Shown in pieces: positions 11,540 to 23,332 of a stretch of DNA of 48,393 bases. Position 1 is the stretch's first letter. Every line of letters begins with the position of its first letter. The DNA comes from Boletus sp. NGJ (taxonomy: Eukaryota > Basidiomycota > Agaricomycetes > Boletales > Boletaceae): positions 1-48,393 of the forward strand of contig JAGTXK010000173.1 of assembly GCA_019096195.1 (NCBI GenBank). The letters are read 5' to 3'. The notes beneath the pieces were generated by a model. It was not told where the DNA came from and did not search any database. It was given only the letters and a program-made list of their open reading frames with translations. The position numbers and the translations under genes are program-made.

Positions 11540-14500
11540 TCATACTCGAGTCGCTTTCCAAAACGATGCGTACCTGCCACGTTCACAAAAACCCGACTCG
11601 TCAATAGGAGGTAAGACGACTCAACGATACACTCACATGTTGACCATGTCCAATGCCGTTTCCGGTCCTCTTCGTATACTAATCGGCGTGACGACGAATC
11701 CGTGCTTCCTAAATCTATATGGACATCACATACGCGCGCGTCATACATGAGAACAGGAGGGTGGAAACCCGTCAAGAAACACCGATCACGGGCCACTCAC
11801 GTTTCCTGATACCACGGCTGTTTCGCCGCCGACCGCCAGAGCACGAACCCGCCCGACGAAAGTACCCTCGCGAGCTCGGACACCTCATCTTCGACGTCCT
11901 TGGACCCAGGCGCAAACCAGTCCATATGGTCCATGATAACGGCACGCGTGAGCGAGCTCGTCGAGAGACCACGAAGGACGCTAAACCCCACGATTAGGTG
12001 CGTTTCATCGTACACACGATCCACTGACAACGCTTACTTGATGATCGAATCGGTGTGCAAACGGAATGCGTCTGTCGCCTTGGCACCATCGGCTCTAAGT
12101 TTATCAAACCCAGCGCGTGTGAGATAAGATGGACACGAGGTGGGAGTGTAGTGACCAGTCAGGCACTGGAAGAACACGACACCGTAGCATGAGAAAACAC
12201 GTGAAAGTGACAAACATCGAATTCTCCAGGAACGCACCAGGGGGTAAAAATATGCACCGTCCTTGAACTTGTACGTAGACGGAATAGGGTCCAACGTATC
12301 TCTGACGAACTCGTATATGCTGCCTTCGTTCAACAACATCTTGCGTTGATTAAGTGGGACACCGAGTGCGTTCCAGCAAAATGCAGGGGTTTTCAGGAGC
12401 GCAACGACGAGCGGGTTTAAAAGGACGGGCATCAGTTTCTCTTTCCATATTTTCACTTGCTCCGCTGTCGTAGAGACGTTGCAGAGCTTCTCGGCATCCG
12501 TAGAAACCCCAGCGAGAGCAAAGATGACTCGAGCGAGACGGATCGCCAAGCCACTGTAACCGTTCATGTAAAAGGCTTTCGAGAACGCCTTGTCGTTAAT
12601 ATGCCAGAATTGGTAGGCAATGGAAGAGAGAAATGGGGAGATCCTGGCATCAAGTAGCTCGCGGAAGCGGAGGTGTCGACCCTCTCCAAACAAGGCGAAA
12701 AAGCTGTCGTAATCCAGGGAGAGAAGGGCTGCGAGCTTCAGCTCCAAGAGATGGCCTTGACTGAATATTATGAGATCAGAAGGGCGGAAATTGCTAACAA
12801 GGATGATCACCGTACCATGGGTTGATGTCCACACAATGTATCTGATAGGAATGTAGCGTAAGCCTAACGGACGGATGCTGGCATCTCGACTTACCCTCCG
12901 AGGCTGAGCAGCGATGGCATAGTGCAACGCATTATCGCCCGCAGAGGTGATAACAAGCATAGAATCGTCAGGACCCAAGTTCAAATGTTTCATGTCCTCA
13001 AAAGGGTCCTCCTGCATTCCAAATCAGATTCTGCTCCACCCTCAAAACGTCCACGATAGAAAAACCTACCCATGTAAACGAGTAAATGAACGTCCTAAAC
13101 TCCTTGTGCACGGGTTGTTCATAGTATGGCAATCTCCAAGGCTGAAAAGAGCTCCTCTTTCAGCGCGGCAAAAACAAGTCAAGAGGTTACTCACGTTTCC
13201 GACGTGGTAATGGAACGAGCTCAACGGAGGTGTGATGTTGATCGTGGAATGCGCTGGCAGCTGCACCTCGACCTCCACGACTGATTTGCCTATATCAAGC
13301 AGGGGAATCATTTTCGAGTCTTTGATGACGCTAAACGACGCAGGAGAGCAGTTTCCGATCATGTTTCCGCTTTCCACCTCGAACACATGGCAGAAATGAG
13401 AGACGTCGCAAGACCGCGAACGACCCAGCCAGATGTAGTAGGGGCTACAGAACGTTGAGAGCGAGGTAAATACGGACGTGTACATGCAGTACTCACATGC
13501 GCACGATGAACGGGATGATGAAGTGATTCCTGCCATTGTACGTCTTGACCTGAGGACGGAAATGAGAAAGCAATGCCCCCCAGACGTGCCGCACATATGA
13601 CGCTGGACATACCGTGCCAAATTTGTACTCGAGGTAGTCGCGCCGCTGAGGCGACAGCGACACGTGATCAAAGTCGAACCAGATCTGCCAGAACCAACGG
13701 CTAAGCCAACCACATTCCTTGCTGGTCCCTCCGATCGCTTTCTCGTGGAGCGAAGGCTGGCGTCCAGACGTGTAAAAGTCGACGACGCCGAGCAAGCCCG
13801 TCTCTGGAGAAAGGACGTACTCAACGCGGTCGAGCAGCGCATAAAAGTTTGGAATCTAGAAGCGGTGTTGATGCTTTGGGTGGATGGGAGGGAAAAGGGC
13901 TCACCATGGAGAGCGAATAACTGAGCGTGATAAAACTGACGCTGCCCTTGGGATCCGTTGTCGACCACTCGGGGAGGGAGAACTCTGTCGCATCTTGACA
14001 CAGGACGGTGATGTTACTCCACCCTTTGCGAGCGAATCGTTTGCGAGCGACTTCCAATAAAGGTTCACAGAGATCGATGAGATAGATGGCGTCGAACTGA
14101 GAGATGTCAAAGTGTTTGTCCATGAGCTCGATGTTGTGACCTGTTTGTGATTGGTTGCGCTACGGCGACAGAGCAATTGGGGAGCGAACGCACCAGTACC
14201 ACCGCCGATGTCGACCCAGATGAGCCTCTGCGAAGGGTCCTTGGCACGGAGAGCGCGAAGATGGCTCACGGAGAGACGGAGCATGGTGTTGCGGCCGCGG
14301 AGCAAACCACTCCGAGTCTTGTCATACACATCTGCCTGGCCCTTGTAGAACTGTGACCGACACCGCGGTGAGAAGGTGTGTAGGATGGGAGATGGGAAGA
14401 CCGACCTTGTCTAGACGCGTCCGCTGATCCGTCGCACCGAGCGGACGGAGGAAGCAGTGCCATATAAACGTGAGATGAGGCACGATCGCGTCACCTAGGG

Positions 14501-14728
14501 CGAGGGCGACGGTGAGGAGCGACCCGGCGAGAATCAGACATGCTGCGATGGTCGACGATCCGGTATAGTATGCGAGGGCATTCCCGAGGTGTCTGATAAG
14601 AAGGTGAGACGCTGCAGAACGAGCTCGAGCCAGACTGGGACGCACCGTCGATTGTAGTACACGAGGATGCCGGCGACGAGGAGGACGCCGCGGAGGGAGA
14701 GAAACTGGAGCATCGCTACGCGGGGCAT
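11540..14728 (-). CDS. BTA1: Betaine lipid (DGTS) synthase, BtaB-BtaA fusion
   Basis: Fifteen exons join to 788 aa: 14728-14646, 14592-14406, 14350-14194, 14140-13905, 13855-13613, 13549-13497, 13444-13195, 13141-13070, 13011-12895, 12841-12816, 12760-12238, 12165-12038, 11980-11801, 11714-11637, 11573-11540. Hydrophobic segments occupy residues 1-85. A class I methyltransferase follows with the SAM motif WVDIGGGTG (135-143). The C-terminal half is BtaA-like, with ITSAGDNALH (448-457), VDINPCQGHL and the end motif VNMYASFW. In known enzymes BtaA adds the 3-amino-3-carboxypropyl group of SAM to diacylglycerol and BtaB trimethylates the amine, giving DGTS, a phosphorus-free substitute for phosphatidylcholine in ER-derived membranes. 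The methyltransferase-first order is the fungal arrangement. The gene appears intact, including a 26-nt exon. Its 5' region faces the divergent 287-aa gene. I saw no CACGTG phosphate-response site between them. Confidence 0.93.
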
Positions 14729-15410
14729 GGAGAAGCGCGCTGGGTCTTATAGAAAAAAATCCCCAAAGAAGGGGCGGGTATTATCGACGTTTTGGTTGGG
14801 TATCAAAGTATCTCTTCAAGGTGACAATTTGGCATGGCTCGCCCGAGGCCAATCACATAACTCCATGCATGGGACATGCGCACGAGGTGAGGACGGTCGT
14901 TACGAACGTGCGACCGCACCTGCCTTGGGCTTGACATGCAGACGGGCCTGTGTATCATCCCGTCAGCCGTCACTCACAAATATTTGGGGCAACTTGAAGC
15001 ACACACCTCTTCATGATACTTATCGTAACGCCAACTCAATTCGCATAAACCCGTTCATTTCGACGAACGAGCACAAAAAGTCGCTGGAGACTCGAGACTC
15101 ACTTGAGCTCGGGATGGCCGGTGGTCAGTACAGCACTCGGACATATCCCCACTTGGGACCCGTCGACGTATGTCCGAGATCTGTACAGCTCTGGCAGGAT
15201 CTTTATTCTGATCTCCAAATTACCAGGGTCACATCACTGATTATCAGACACATCATGGCTCCGCGGCATGCGTCCCAGTGCACTTGCCCTTGCCCTAATA
15301 GACGCTGGGAAAGCTACTTAAGAGCGCACACCGGGCGACGGCCCCTTCATTCTCGTCTTTTCGGACTCGTTGCGAAGTCCCTCCCCTTTTCGTAAGTAGA
15401 ACCCCACCTC
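14729..15410. promoter_or_regulatory. Divergent intergenic region between BTA1 and the 287-aa gene
   Basis: This 682-bp spacer must hold both promoters because the two start codons face away from each other. A run aaagaaggggcggg near 14,763 contains an AGGGG stress-element-like core and a GC box. No convincing TATA box is seen for either gene. Confidence 0.4.
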
Positions 15411-16620
15411 ATGCCAAATCTTCAACGAAAATACATCGACCTTATCCATCAAGTATCCTCGAAATGGGTCAACTGGGATCCTCCCATTCCTGTCGAGGTT
15501 CGTTTTGTTTCATCTGTTCCGATTCTTTCGGATATTTGATACATGTCCGTCCAATCCAAATCCGATCTCTTTTTTCTTTTTGCTTTCGGATTCGGCAGGT
15601 GGGAGCATACGGTGAGGTCGAAGGTGAAACGGGCGAATTAAGGGTCGAAGGGAACATCTACGATCCCAAATTTCAGCACGAACTGGACAAACTTGGGCTG
15701 ACCCTCCGCGTGGCCGATCACCCGCCACAGTTGGGTGGCGTAGAGGAAGATTTTATCATCGCCTCCAAAGGTGCAAGACGGGTGGGCTTGCACATGGGAC
15801 CAGAGGCGTGCGTATCGTCGTTCACATACGGTAACGAGATGCCCATTTGATCGGATACCCACGTACGACGTTGTTGTAGTGGCGTGGCAGGCATCGCGAG
15901 CGCATCCTTCCAAGGACAATGGCAATTCGAACACGGGAAACGAGACGCCCTCCTGATCATGCATAGCCCCCGTCTCAGGTTCCTCCCGCGCAACGTCTTT
16001 CTCGAAACCCTCTTCAGAGTACCCGCGCTCAAGGACAAGTGTCTCGTCACGGGCATTCACGTATGTCCCGCCTTCTCCATGTACCTCTCCAACAAATGTA
16101 GCGTCGCTCTTTCCCCTTCCCGTCGTGTGGCGTTGACAAGTTTGATCTACAGCCGGCGAGAGGGTCTCTCTTGCGCTCGTCGCCCGGGTGCCCGTAGCCG
16201 GCGTGGCGGGTGTCACCGCAGGCGCTGACGGTGGCATCGGCTGGTGGTCCGACACTCAAGCCGACCTCATGCGCAAAGCGTGCGACAAGGCAGGCAACTA
16301 TTGTTACACCCCGCTCTATATGATGAAACGCCGGACTGGATGGTTATCGAGACTGTTTCGCGAGGACGAGACGCCCGAGACACCGCCAACGGGAGACGAT
16401 TTGTGCGTCCGGCCCTTTTGGGGGGGAGGTTATTTGAACGTGGTGACTGATGCGGAGTGATGCGTTGTAGGTGGCGTGACGTGTCCCCACCATGGGATCC
16501 GCTCAACGAGGACGGCGAAGAGGATTCGCTAGACATGGTAAGCGCGCCTTGGTTTCGTCGATTGAGTGTCTGACGGTGGTGACACAGCAGCGAGGGGTAG
16601 AGAATGCGAACGAATTTTGA
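15411..16620 (+). CDS. Conserved hypothetical protein, 287 aa
   Basis: Six exons (15411-15497, 15599-15807, 15880-16097, 16153-16402, 16471-16537, 16588-16620) sum to 288 codons with an open frame. The start ATG gives MPNLQRKYIDLIHQ. Recognisable blocks are WVNWDPPIPVEVGAYGEV, VEGNIY, FIIASKGARRVG, SFQGQWQFEHGKR, LKDKCLVTGIHVCPAFSMYL, VTAGADGGIGWW, and WDPLNEDGEE near the end. I recall proteins of this pattern as uncharacterised in mushroom genomes but know no function. There is no signal peptide or clear membrane helix. The Gly/Trp-rich beta-like composition suggests a ligand-binding fold, but that is only inference. Splice sites are canonical except the first donor, GTTCGT. Confidence 0.85.
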
Positions 16621-17151
16621 CGACCTTTACGCAACGCAACACTCCTATACTCATTCCTACAAGCACACCATACATTTAGCTCATCCCATACCTGTATATC
16701 CCACGCAAGAATCCAACGATTTTTAAAGCCTATTACGATAACTCGAAAGACCGTAATTAAGTCAATGACAATGCACGCCATTATCGACGTGCATTGACGT
16801 ACAAAGTTAACTGGGGAATAGGGAACGAAGCAGCGGACGGAAAGCGCAACTAATGGGAGCGCGATCACGTACGAACTGAAGAGTTATGTAGACGATCAGC
16901 TACGCATAGAGTAGGGGCCAGCTTCGGCAAAGCTCGAAAGTAGTACATGTACACAGAAATATGCAAGGTCGCTGAAGAGCGGGCTTTATTCTACAGGACG
17001 ATATCCACTGCAACGTGAACGTTTGCAAAACGCGGAAACGAACGAACGAACGAAATGATCTATTGAAACAAAGGTAACCGAAAACCATCAGACGATGAAG
17101 CGGGTAACACAAAGAATACATTCTATGCGGTGCATTTGGGGGATAGAAATG
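16621..17151. other. Convergent 3' flanks
   Basis: The hypothetical gene and the WOPR gene converge here. The sequence is AT-richer, contains a (gaac)n-like stretch at 17,036-17,056 (cgaacgaacgaacgaa), and has no supported gene. Confidence 0.5.
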
Positions 17152-18649
17152 TTATGCAGAGGTGGTCGAGCTGCTACTGGGTTCTGCAGAGGGTGCTTCC
17201 GATGGTTTTTCTGGAAGCTCCGTGATAGTGGCGGACGACGGGGCGCTCGCGCTCGGCGGTGAGGGTCCTTGTGGTGGGTAACTGCCGTAGCCGTGCCAAG
17301 TTCCGGTGTAGCCACCATAAGGAGGGTGCGGTGGCGGTGGATAGTACGGATAGAAGCCCTGTGAGTTCGGAGGGACGAGGCCTTGTTGTTGAGGGTCGGC
17401 GGGAGGTGCATTGTTGTAACCTGAATACCCGTACGGTTGGGGTGGGGCTGGACTTTGGTGCGGGTGCGGGGTGCTTGGTGAGACGCTAGAACAAGGTGAG
17501 CCGACATGAGAGAGTGGAGGTAGGACTGCGTACCCAGGTGGACCATAATAACTTGGGGGGAGCGGATAAGGTGCATAGTGGGGATGGGGAGGGATACTCG
17601 ATACTGGTGACTGGTCGGGATAGCCATGTGGTGTAGGGGGTGGGCCAGTTTGGGAGGATGATGTGGGCGTAGCGGGGGAGGGTAGGGTATTTCCCTGGCG
17701 ATCGGTAGGAGAGGCAGATTCGGAGTGGTTGGCTTTGGACCTCCGCTTTTTGGCGTAGGGATTGTAACGACCACGCTTGCCGTCCGAGACACGGCCGTCT
17801 GTGAGGAGAGGGAGGCCAGAAGAAAGAGGACCGGTGAGCATGGAGGGTGATGGATCGATATCGTCTGCCTCGCCACGGTAACGGGGGATGCCATCGACGC
17901 CTATTTCGACCTTGGGTGGGTTGCGGAAATGGGTCTTGTCGAGGTACTCTGGACTGATGTCGAGGGATGCGAGCTCGGGGAGCGAGGAAGGGGAACGAAG
18001 ACGACCCTGTTCAACATCTTCGATTTTGTAGTAAGAGATGAGGTGTTGGGATACACCGCTTATGGTGAGAGAGAAGGTCTAGCGGGGAGGAGCGTGAGAA
18101 AATAAGGGATGGGGTGGAGGCAAGAGGACAGACCTTTTTCATGAGGCCGTCGGATTTGAACCTGTAGCTGTTGGTGAGACTGCCGACGAGGACACGCTCG
18201 CGCTGTCTGTCGATGCCGAGGGAGCCCGACTCGCCCTTGGGACGGCTGAGAGACTGGCCCTCGAGGCGGGCACCGTCCACGTTGTATTGGGAGTGCTCGT
18301 TGACGGACTCTGGTGGATCTGCACGGACGCCTCTGTGGCCGGCACCGCGCTTGTCTGTTTCGCGGTAAAGGAGAAAGTTTCCGAGGATGCGGGAGGGGCT
18401 CCAGAAAAAGCCGTCAGTCCAGCGCTTGATGCCACTCTCGTCCTCGTCAAAAACAAAGACGGAGCCGGAGGTGATCATTTTGCGCTCGGAGTCTACAAGG
18501 CGGCGGGTAACTCTGGGGATGAGGCCGCGACGTGCTGCTTCGAGGATGAGGAGGGCATCGCCGGTTGTCTCTATCCAGCCTGACCAGGGGGGCTCTGTCC
18601 AGGAAGGAGGGGAGGTGGGTGTGGGGATTGAAGGAGAGTTTTGGGACAT
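17152..18649 (-). CDS. Gti1/Pac2 (WOPR) family transcription factor
   Basis: Two exons (18649-18134, 18078-17152) encode 480 aa. The WOPR DNA-binding domain starts at residue 22 with WSGWIETTGDALLILEAARR and continues with VTRRLVDSERKMITSGSVFV, KRWTDGFFWSPSRILGNFLL, and a second box around LMKKTFSLTISGVSQHLISY that crosses the intron. A basic KRGRYNPYAKKRRSK patch near 273-287 is a likely nuclear localisation signal. The tail is a 200-residue Pro/Ser/Tyr-rich low-complexity region, common in activators. Known relatives (Wor1, Ryp1, Gti1, Pac2) control morphological switching and nutrient-dependent development. The ATG used is directly preceded by tttcatttacag, a 3' splice site, so a 5' UTR intron is likely. 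An upstream in-frame ATG (18709) is therefore not preferred. Apparently intact. Confidence 0.92.
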
Positions 18650-19493
18650 CTGTAAATGAAAAATAAAGTAGGCAGGGGAATCATGATGGAAGTGGTGCAG
18701 ATAAAACAAGAAGCATCAGCCACTTTGAATCAAAGTTTGCGGGCCAGACAAGGTTGACTCACCGAGCAGGTAGATTTGCGAGTCGGAGACGTGAACGTGC
18801 AACTTTTTTAGGACCACCACTCTCCAACACGCCACACTTGCCCATAACAGTCCCAACATCGTCTTTCACTACCACTCTCCCATTCACCACCACCCTCCCC
18901 GAGGAGCGCAACCTGTACGGCTCTGCCATACAGCCTTCTCTCTGGTATATTTATCTCCGAGATAGCCCTGTGGGATATTCACCTCTCTTGCCCACGTTTG
19001 GTTTGATTCTGCCTCTCCCGATTCTCCCCTCTACTCACCGCTCTCCCGATAGAATCTATCCAAAGTCAGGGGCTTGGCATCACCTGCACCCTGCTTTTTC
19101 TGTACCCATCCCTGGCATCCTTCTATCATGCCATGTTTCACATCGACGCCGCACCTTTGTCGTTTTCCTCTGTAATCCACAGTCACGAAAGTGCACACTT
19201 TGATCTACGTTGCAGCGACCATCCTCTTCCGCACCGCAGATCCATTCGGGCACATTCGGGGCTGTATGACCCCCCCTCTCGACAACGAGGCACGTAAACA
19301 CCGATATGTCCACGCACGGGTGGAACTTTTCACTTCTGCTTAATGCATTAAATCTAATTATTCCTAGCCCCTCAATGTCCGTGGAAGATCTGAACCGAGG
19401 TGTGGTGTATAAAATGCACCATATTATTATGCTGCAGCCTAACAATTCCATTCCTCTCTTCACTGAGCTCTGTGTTGCAGACGCTGGTTCAGT
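18650..19493. promoter_or_regulatory. Divergent promoter region, WOPR regulator and copper radical oxidase
   Basis: 844 bp separate the two start codons. A TATAAAA box (19,408-19,414) lies 80 nt before the oxidase ATG, a plausible core promoter. The middle (18,840-19,060) is strongly pyrimidine-rich (CCACC/CTCTCCC motifs), typical of fungal promoters. No obvious TATA on the WOPR side. Confidence 0.55.
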
Positions 19494-22462
19494 ATGATCA
19501 CTGTTCGTCTTTTGATGCTGTTTTCAGCGCTGATAGTTCATGTGCGCTTTTGGTTTTTGACTATTCCAACAACACGTCTCATCCTGCCCCTTAGCCTGGT
19601 GCATCCGCGTTGTCCACACGGGCAACGCCATCGCCTGTAACCAGTGGACTCGCGGGAACATGGAAGTATGCCGGATGCTGGGTGGACAACGCCAACGGGC
19701 GCGTACTCGGAAATGAGTACGACAGTAGCACCACCACCGTTGAGAGCTGTATCACCCACTGCAGCGCTAGCAACTTCACGCTCGCAGCGATCGAGTACAG
19801 TGTACAATGCTGTGAGTAACATTCCGGTGTCGTCGCTGTAAGCTCGTGCGTTTAATTTCGTTCCCAGTCTGTGGTGATTACATGGTGAATGGAGCCGTCC
19901 AGGCACCCGAAAGTGACTGCAACATGGCGTGTGGGGGCAACGCGAAGTGAGTGTACACCTTACGTCATGGTCTTTCCGGACGTATTCCAACGACGCGTAG
20001 CGAGGCGTGTGGTGGCCCCAACCTCCTCTCGACATACAGTACGACGGGCAGCGTCACCGCGCTCACCGTTCCTACGATTAAAAATACAAGCCTTCCTGGC
20101 TCGTGGACATACAAAGGATGTCTCGCGTGGGTGGCCATACTCTATTGAATTCGCCATTTTCTGAATGCACCTCATTCAATAGTGAGCCATCGAATGGAAA
20201 CAGGGTGTTCCCGTACGAGAATATCTGGACGACGAACAACACCGTCGATGCTTGTCTGACCCAGTGCGCTGCATATGGATACCCAGCCGCTGGATTGGAA
20301 TACGGAAATCAATGTTGTGCGTCTTCACTCTCTTGTTCATCCTGATGTGCGTGTGGTAAATGCTTGATATACTAGTCTGCGGTGATGTCTCAGATGCGAC
20401 TAACGGCAGTGGGGGCTATGTCGCCGACTCAGAGTGTAATACGGCTTGTTCCGGGGACCCTGGTCATCTGTGTGGAGGCCCAAATAGGTTGACAACTTAC
20501 TACTGGACTGGGACCCCACTTTACGTCTGGAACACCCCGGGAAATACCGGACATTATGAGGCAAGTCTCCGAAACAACTTGTACCCCCAAGTAAGCTGTG
20601 AGGCTCATGATTATCAGTTCCTCATTGGTGGAATCGTCGTGCCCTTGATCGCGACTGTGGGTGTCAACAACAAGGTGACGTTCGTGGAAAAGTGGGGAAC
20701 GTCCGAGTTCACCAACTCGACTGGTGCCTATGAGTTGGATATCAGCCTGGTGGACAACTACAAGTTGGCGTGGCGCGAGATGCATGTCAAGACGGACGTG
20801 TTTTGTTCGGCGAGTCTCATCCTTCCGGATAAAGGCGCCCGACAGCTCAACGTCGGTGGATGGTCGCTCACGTCGACATATGGTGTGAGGTTGTACTGGC
20901 CAGATGGAAGTGCGGGGGTGAATGGGACGAACAATTGGGAAGAGAACGTCAATGAAGTGTTACTTCAGGTTTGTTCGCAGTCCAATCTTGACCCTGTTGA
21001 GGGTTTACACAGCTTTACAGCATGGGCGCTGGTACCCCACGCCGATGATAATGCCCAACGGAAGTATTCTCGTCGTGGGTGGAGAGACTGGCAGCAACGG
21101 TCCACCCGAACCTACTTTGGAAATTCTCCCGAGACCGCCGGGGGGTGATACAACCATCACGCTGGACTACTTGCAACGCACCGATCCGAACAACTTGTAC
21201 CCATATTTACTGGTACTTCCGAGCGGACGGATCTTCATCGGTGAGGACGCGATGCCCTATCGTGATTAACGCGTTCGTACTGAAACTCGGGTGGGGTGCA
21301 CTTCAGGATACTACAACGAGGCCCGCATTCTGGATCCCGTAACGTTCGATACCGACGTATTGCTACCCAACATGCCAGGTGCGGTGAACAATTTCCTCGG
21401 GGGTCGCACGTATCCGATGGAAGGAACGGCTGTGCTCCTCCCGCAACACGCACCCTACACGGATCTGATCGAGATTCTGATTTGCGGTGGATCAACGCCT
21501 GGCGCTGGTATCGCGCTCGATAACTGCATCACCATCGCACCTGAGGCCGAGAATCCGACATGGACAATAGAGAGAATGGTGCGTGTACACGTGGTATGCC
21601 ACGAGTGTGTTTGCCTGATATGGATGGTCGATCTGTGTATAGCCATCGAAGAGGGTGATGACGTGCATGGTCACGCTTCCGGACGGGTAAGCCAGCCAGC
21701 ATTGACACTCAAGACGCGCGTTGTGCGTGAGGGAGACTCACAAGATGTTGTAATAGGACATACATGGTCCTGAACGGGGCTCAACAAGGGTTCGCTGGAT
21801 TCGGACTGGGGAGCGACCCCAACCTCAACGCGCTCTTGTACGACCCATCAAAGCCCGTCGGTCAACGGTTCTCGATCCTCGGTAATACGATCGTTGCACG
21901 GCTTTATCACTCCGAGGCGACGCTTCTCCCTGATGGCAGGGTGTTGGTGTCGGGATCGGACCCGGAGTCGCCCAATTATCCACAGGAATTCAGGATGGAG
22001 GTGTATATCCCTCCGTATCTCAACCAGGGATTTAAACAACCGACGTTTACGATTACGGAGACGGATTGGGCGCACAGCGGACAATACACGATTGATGTAA
22101 CACTTTTTCAAGGAACGACTAACACGATGGGCGTCTCCCTTGTCGCAGGTGGGTTCCCCTCGTGCTGCTCGTCTGAGAGATACGGACGATTTCTGACGGA
22201 CCACTAACACACAGCTTCGTCGAGCACCCACGGCAGCATCATGAGTGGCGGGCGTATCCTCTTCCCAGAGTTTTCTTGCTCTGGCACGAAGTGTACGATC
22301 ACGGCACCGCCCAATGCGAACGTGTCTCCGCCTGGTTGGCATCAGCTGTTTGTGCTGGACGGTCCGACGCCGTCGCACTCGGCGTGGGTCCGGATTGGGG
22401 GTGATCCGGCGGAGCTTGGAAACTGGCCAAATTTCTCCGATTTCACGTTGCCTGGTGTTTGA
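19494..22462 (+). CDS. Secreted WSC-domain copper radical oxidase (glyoxal oxidase-like, AA5_1)
   Basis: Twelve exons: 19494-19541, 19595-19811, 19868-19946, 20001-20126, 20183-20316, 20376-20560, 20618-20968, 21021-21240, 21307-21578, 21643-21686, 21757-22148, 22215-22462. They encode 771 aa. A signal peptide ([21 protein letters not shown]) precedes two Cys-rich WSC carbohydrate-binding domains (about 35-130 and 135-235), then the seven-bladed galactose/glyoxal oxidase domain and DUF1929 end. The radical-copper ligands are visible: Cys326 (DVFCSAS) and Tyr385 (GRWYPT) for the thioether cofactor, Tyr609/His610 (RLYHSEA) and His744 (TPSHSAW). Relatives oxidise aldehydes or alcohols, reducing O2 to H2O2 outside the cell, where it feeds peroxidases. 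The sixth intron uses a GC donor (gcaagt) and its retention would add 19 in-frame residues. A decayed tandem copy lies 3 kb downstream. Confidence 0.93.
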
Positions 22463-23089
22463 ACGCGAAAGGACGGTACAGAGCAGGACAATTCATTTCC
22501 GATACCTCACGGACTGTTTGTTGTTTACTTTATTTCCAACTTTTTCACGACTTCTACTTTGAAAAAAGGGGGAATCGGTGACGAAGTCCGTTGTTGCTGT
22601 TGGTCGCTATTTGATGTATGTGTTTTTGCTCGACGTTTCGGTAGTTTGTTCCGTTGATTAACGGTCCGGGTTGCGCGTGGACGTTACAGTATTAATTTTT
22701 CTCGAGCGGTGATCGTAGCGACGAAGTGACGGGCGAGCCATGTGCTCAGGGAATCAGACTTGTTTATGCGAGGCAATTTTGCCGGCGACCATCGAAAATC
22801 CCGGCAGTGTAACGATGGGAAATATAGCGACGTTTGTTGGGAAAAAGAACAACATTCGAAACTAGCGACAGCGGTAATGAAAAGTTAATGTCGTTATTTC
22901 GAGTATTCGGACGAGCGACATATGTCGTATAGTCGGGTGTTGGCTCCCGACTTTACGTGATGGAGGCAAATGTCATGGTAGCCTAGCAATCCGAGAACTC
23001 CGCGGATGGTGATCACCTTTTAATTTCGCCATGGGTCGGTTCTCGCATGCGCGCGGCAATGTTGGCATGTGTGACTCTTTTCCCTCAGA
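22463..23089. other. 3' flank, no gene seen
   Basis: Moderate-GC spacer after the copper radical oxidase. Short frames only, none with recognisable motifs. Confidence 0.5.
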
Positions 23090-23332
23090 TCAGTAAATTT
23101 ACATGCATCTTATTCTGTCTTATTCAGCTTATTGACTTGCACAACATTTCCAAATCTGACATAGAGGCAAATTCTAACCCTCATTTTGTTGAAAAATAGA
23201 TTAGCTTGGTTGTTGTTGATGTTTCTAATGTTCTGGAATGCATTATCACAGTAATGAATATATTTTGTAATTTGATAAGCAGAATCAGCTAGAATAAACC
23301 AGATTACTGTAAGATGCATGTAAATTTACTGA
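23090..23332. mobile_element. MITE-like element with perfect 23-bp terminal inverted repeats
   Basis: The left end tcagtaaatttacatgcatctta (written in pieces: tcagtaaattt + acatgcatctta, 23,090-23,112) is the exact reverse complement of the right end (23,310-23,332). The 197-bp interior is AT-rich with no coding capacity. If the element proper begins CAGTAAATTT and ends AAATTTACTG, both flanks show AT, which could be a 2-bp target duplication. Size, TIRs and lack of coding sequence fit a non-autonomous DNA transposon. The superfamily is not determined. Confidence 0.85.

Noticed and set aside
14667-15395. 242-codon plus-strand open frame over the BTA1 5' end and intergenic region
   Set aside because: No recognisable motif, overlaps antisense coding exons, and composition is that of a chance frame in GC-rich DNA.
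15638-16255. 205-codon minus-strand frame over the 287-aa gene
   Set aside because: It is antisense to exons whose splicing gives a perfect 288-codon frame.
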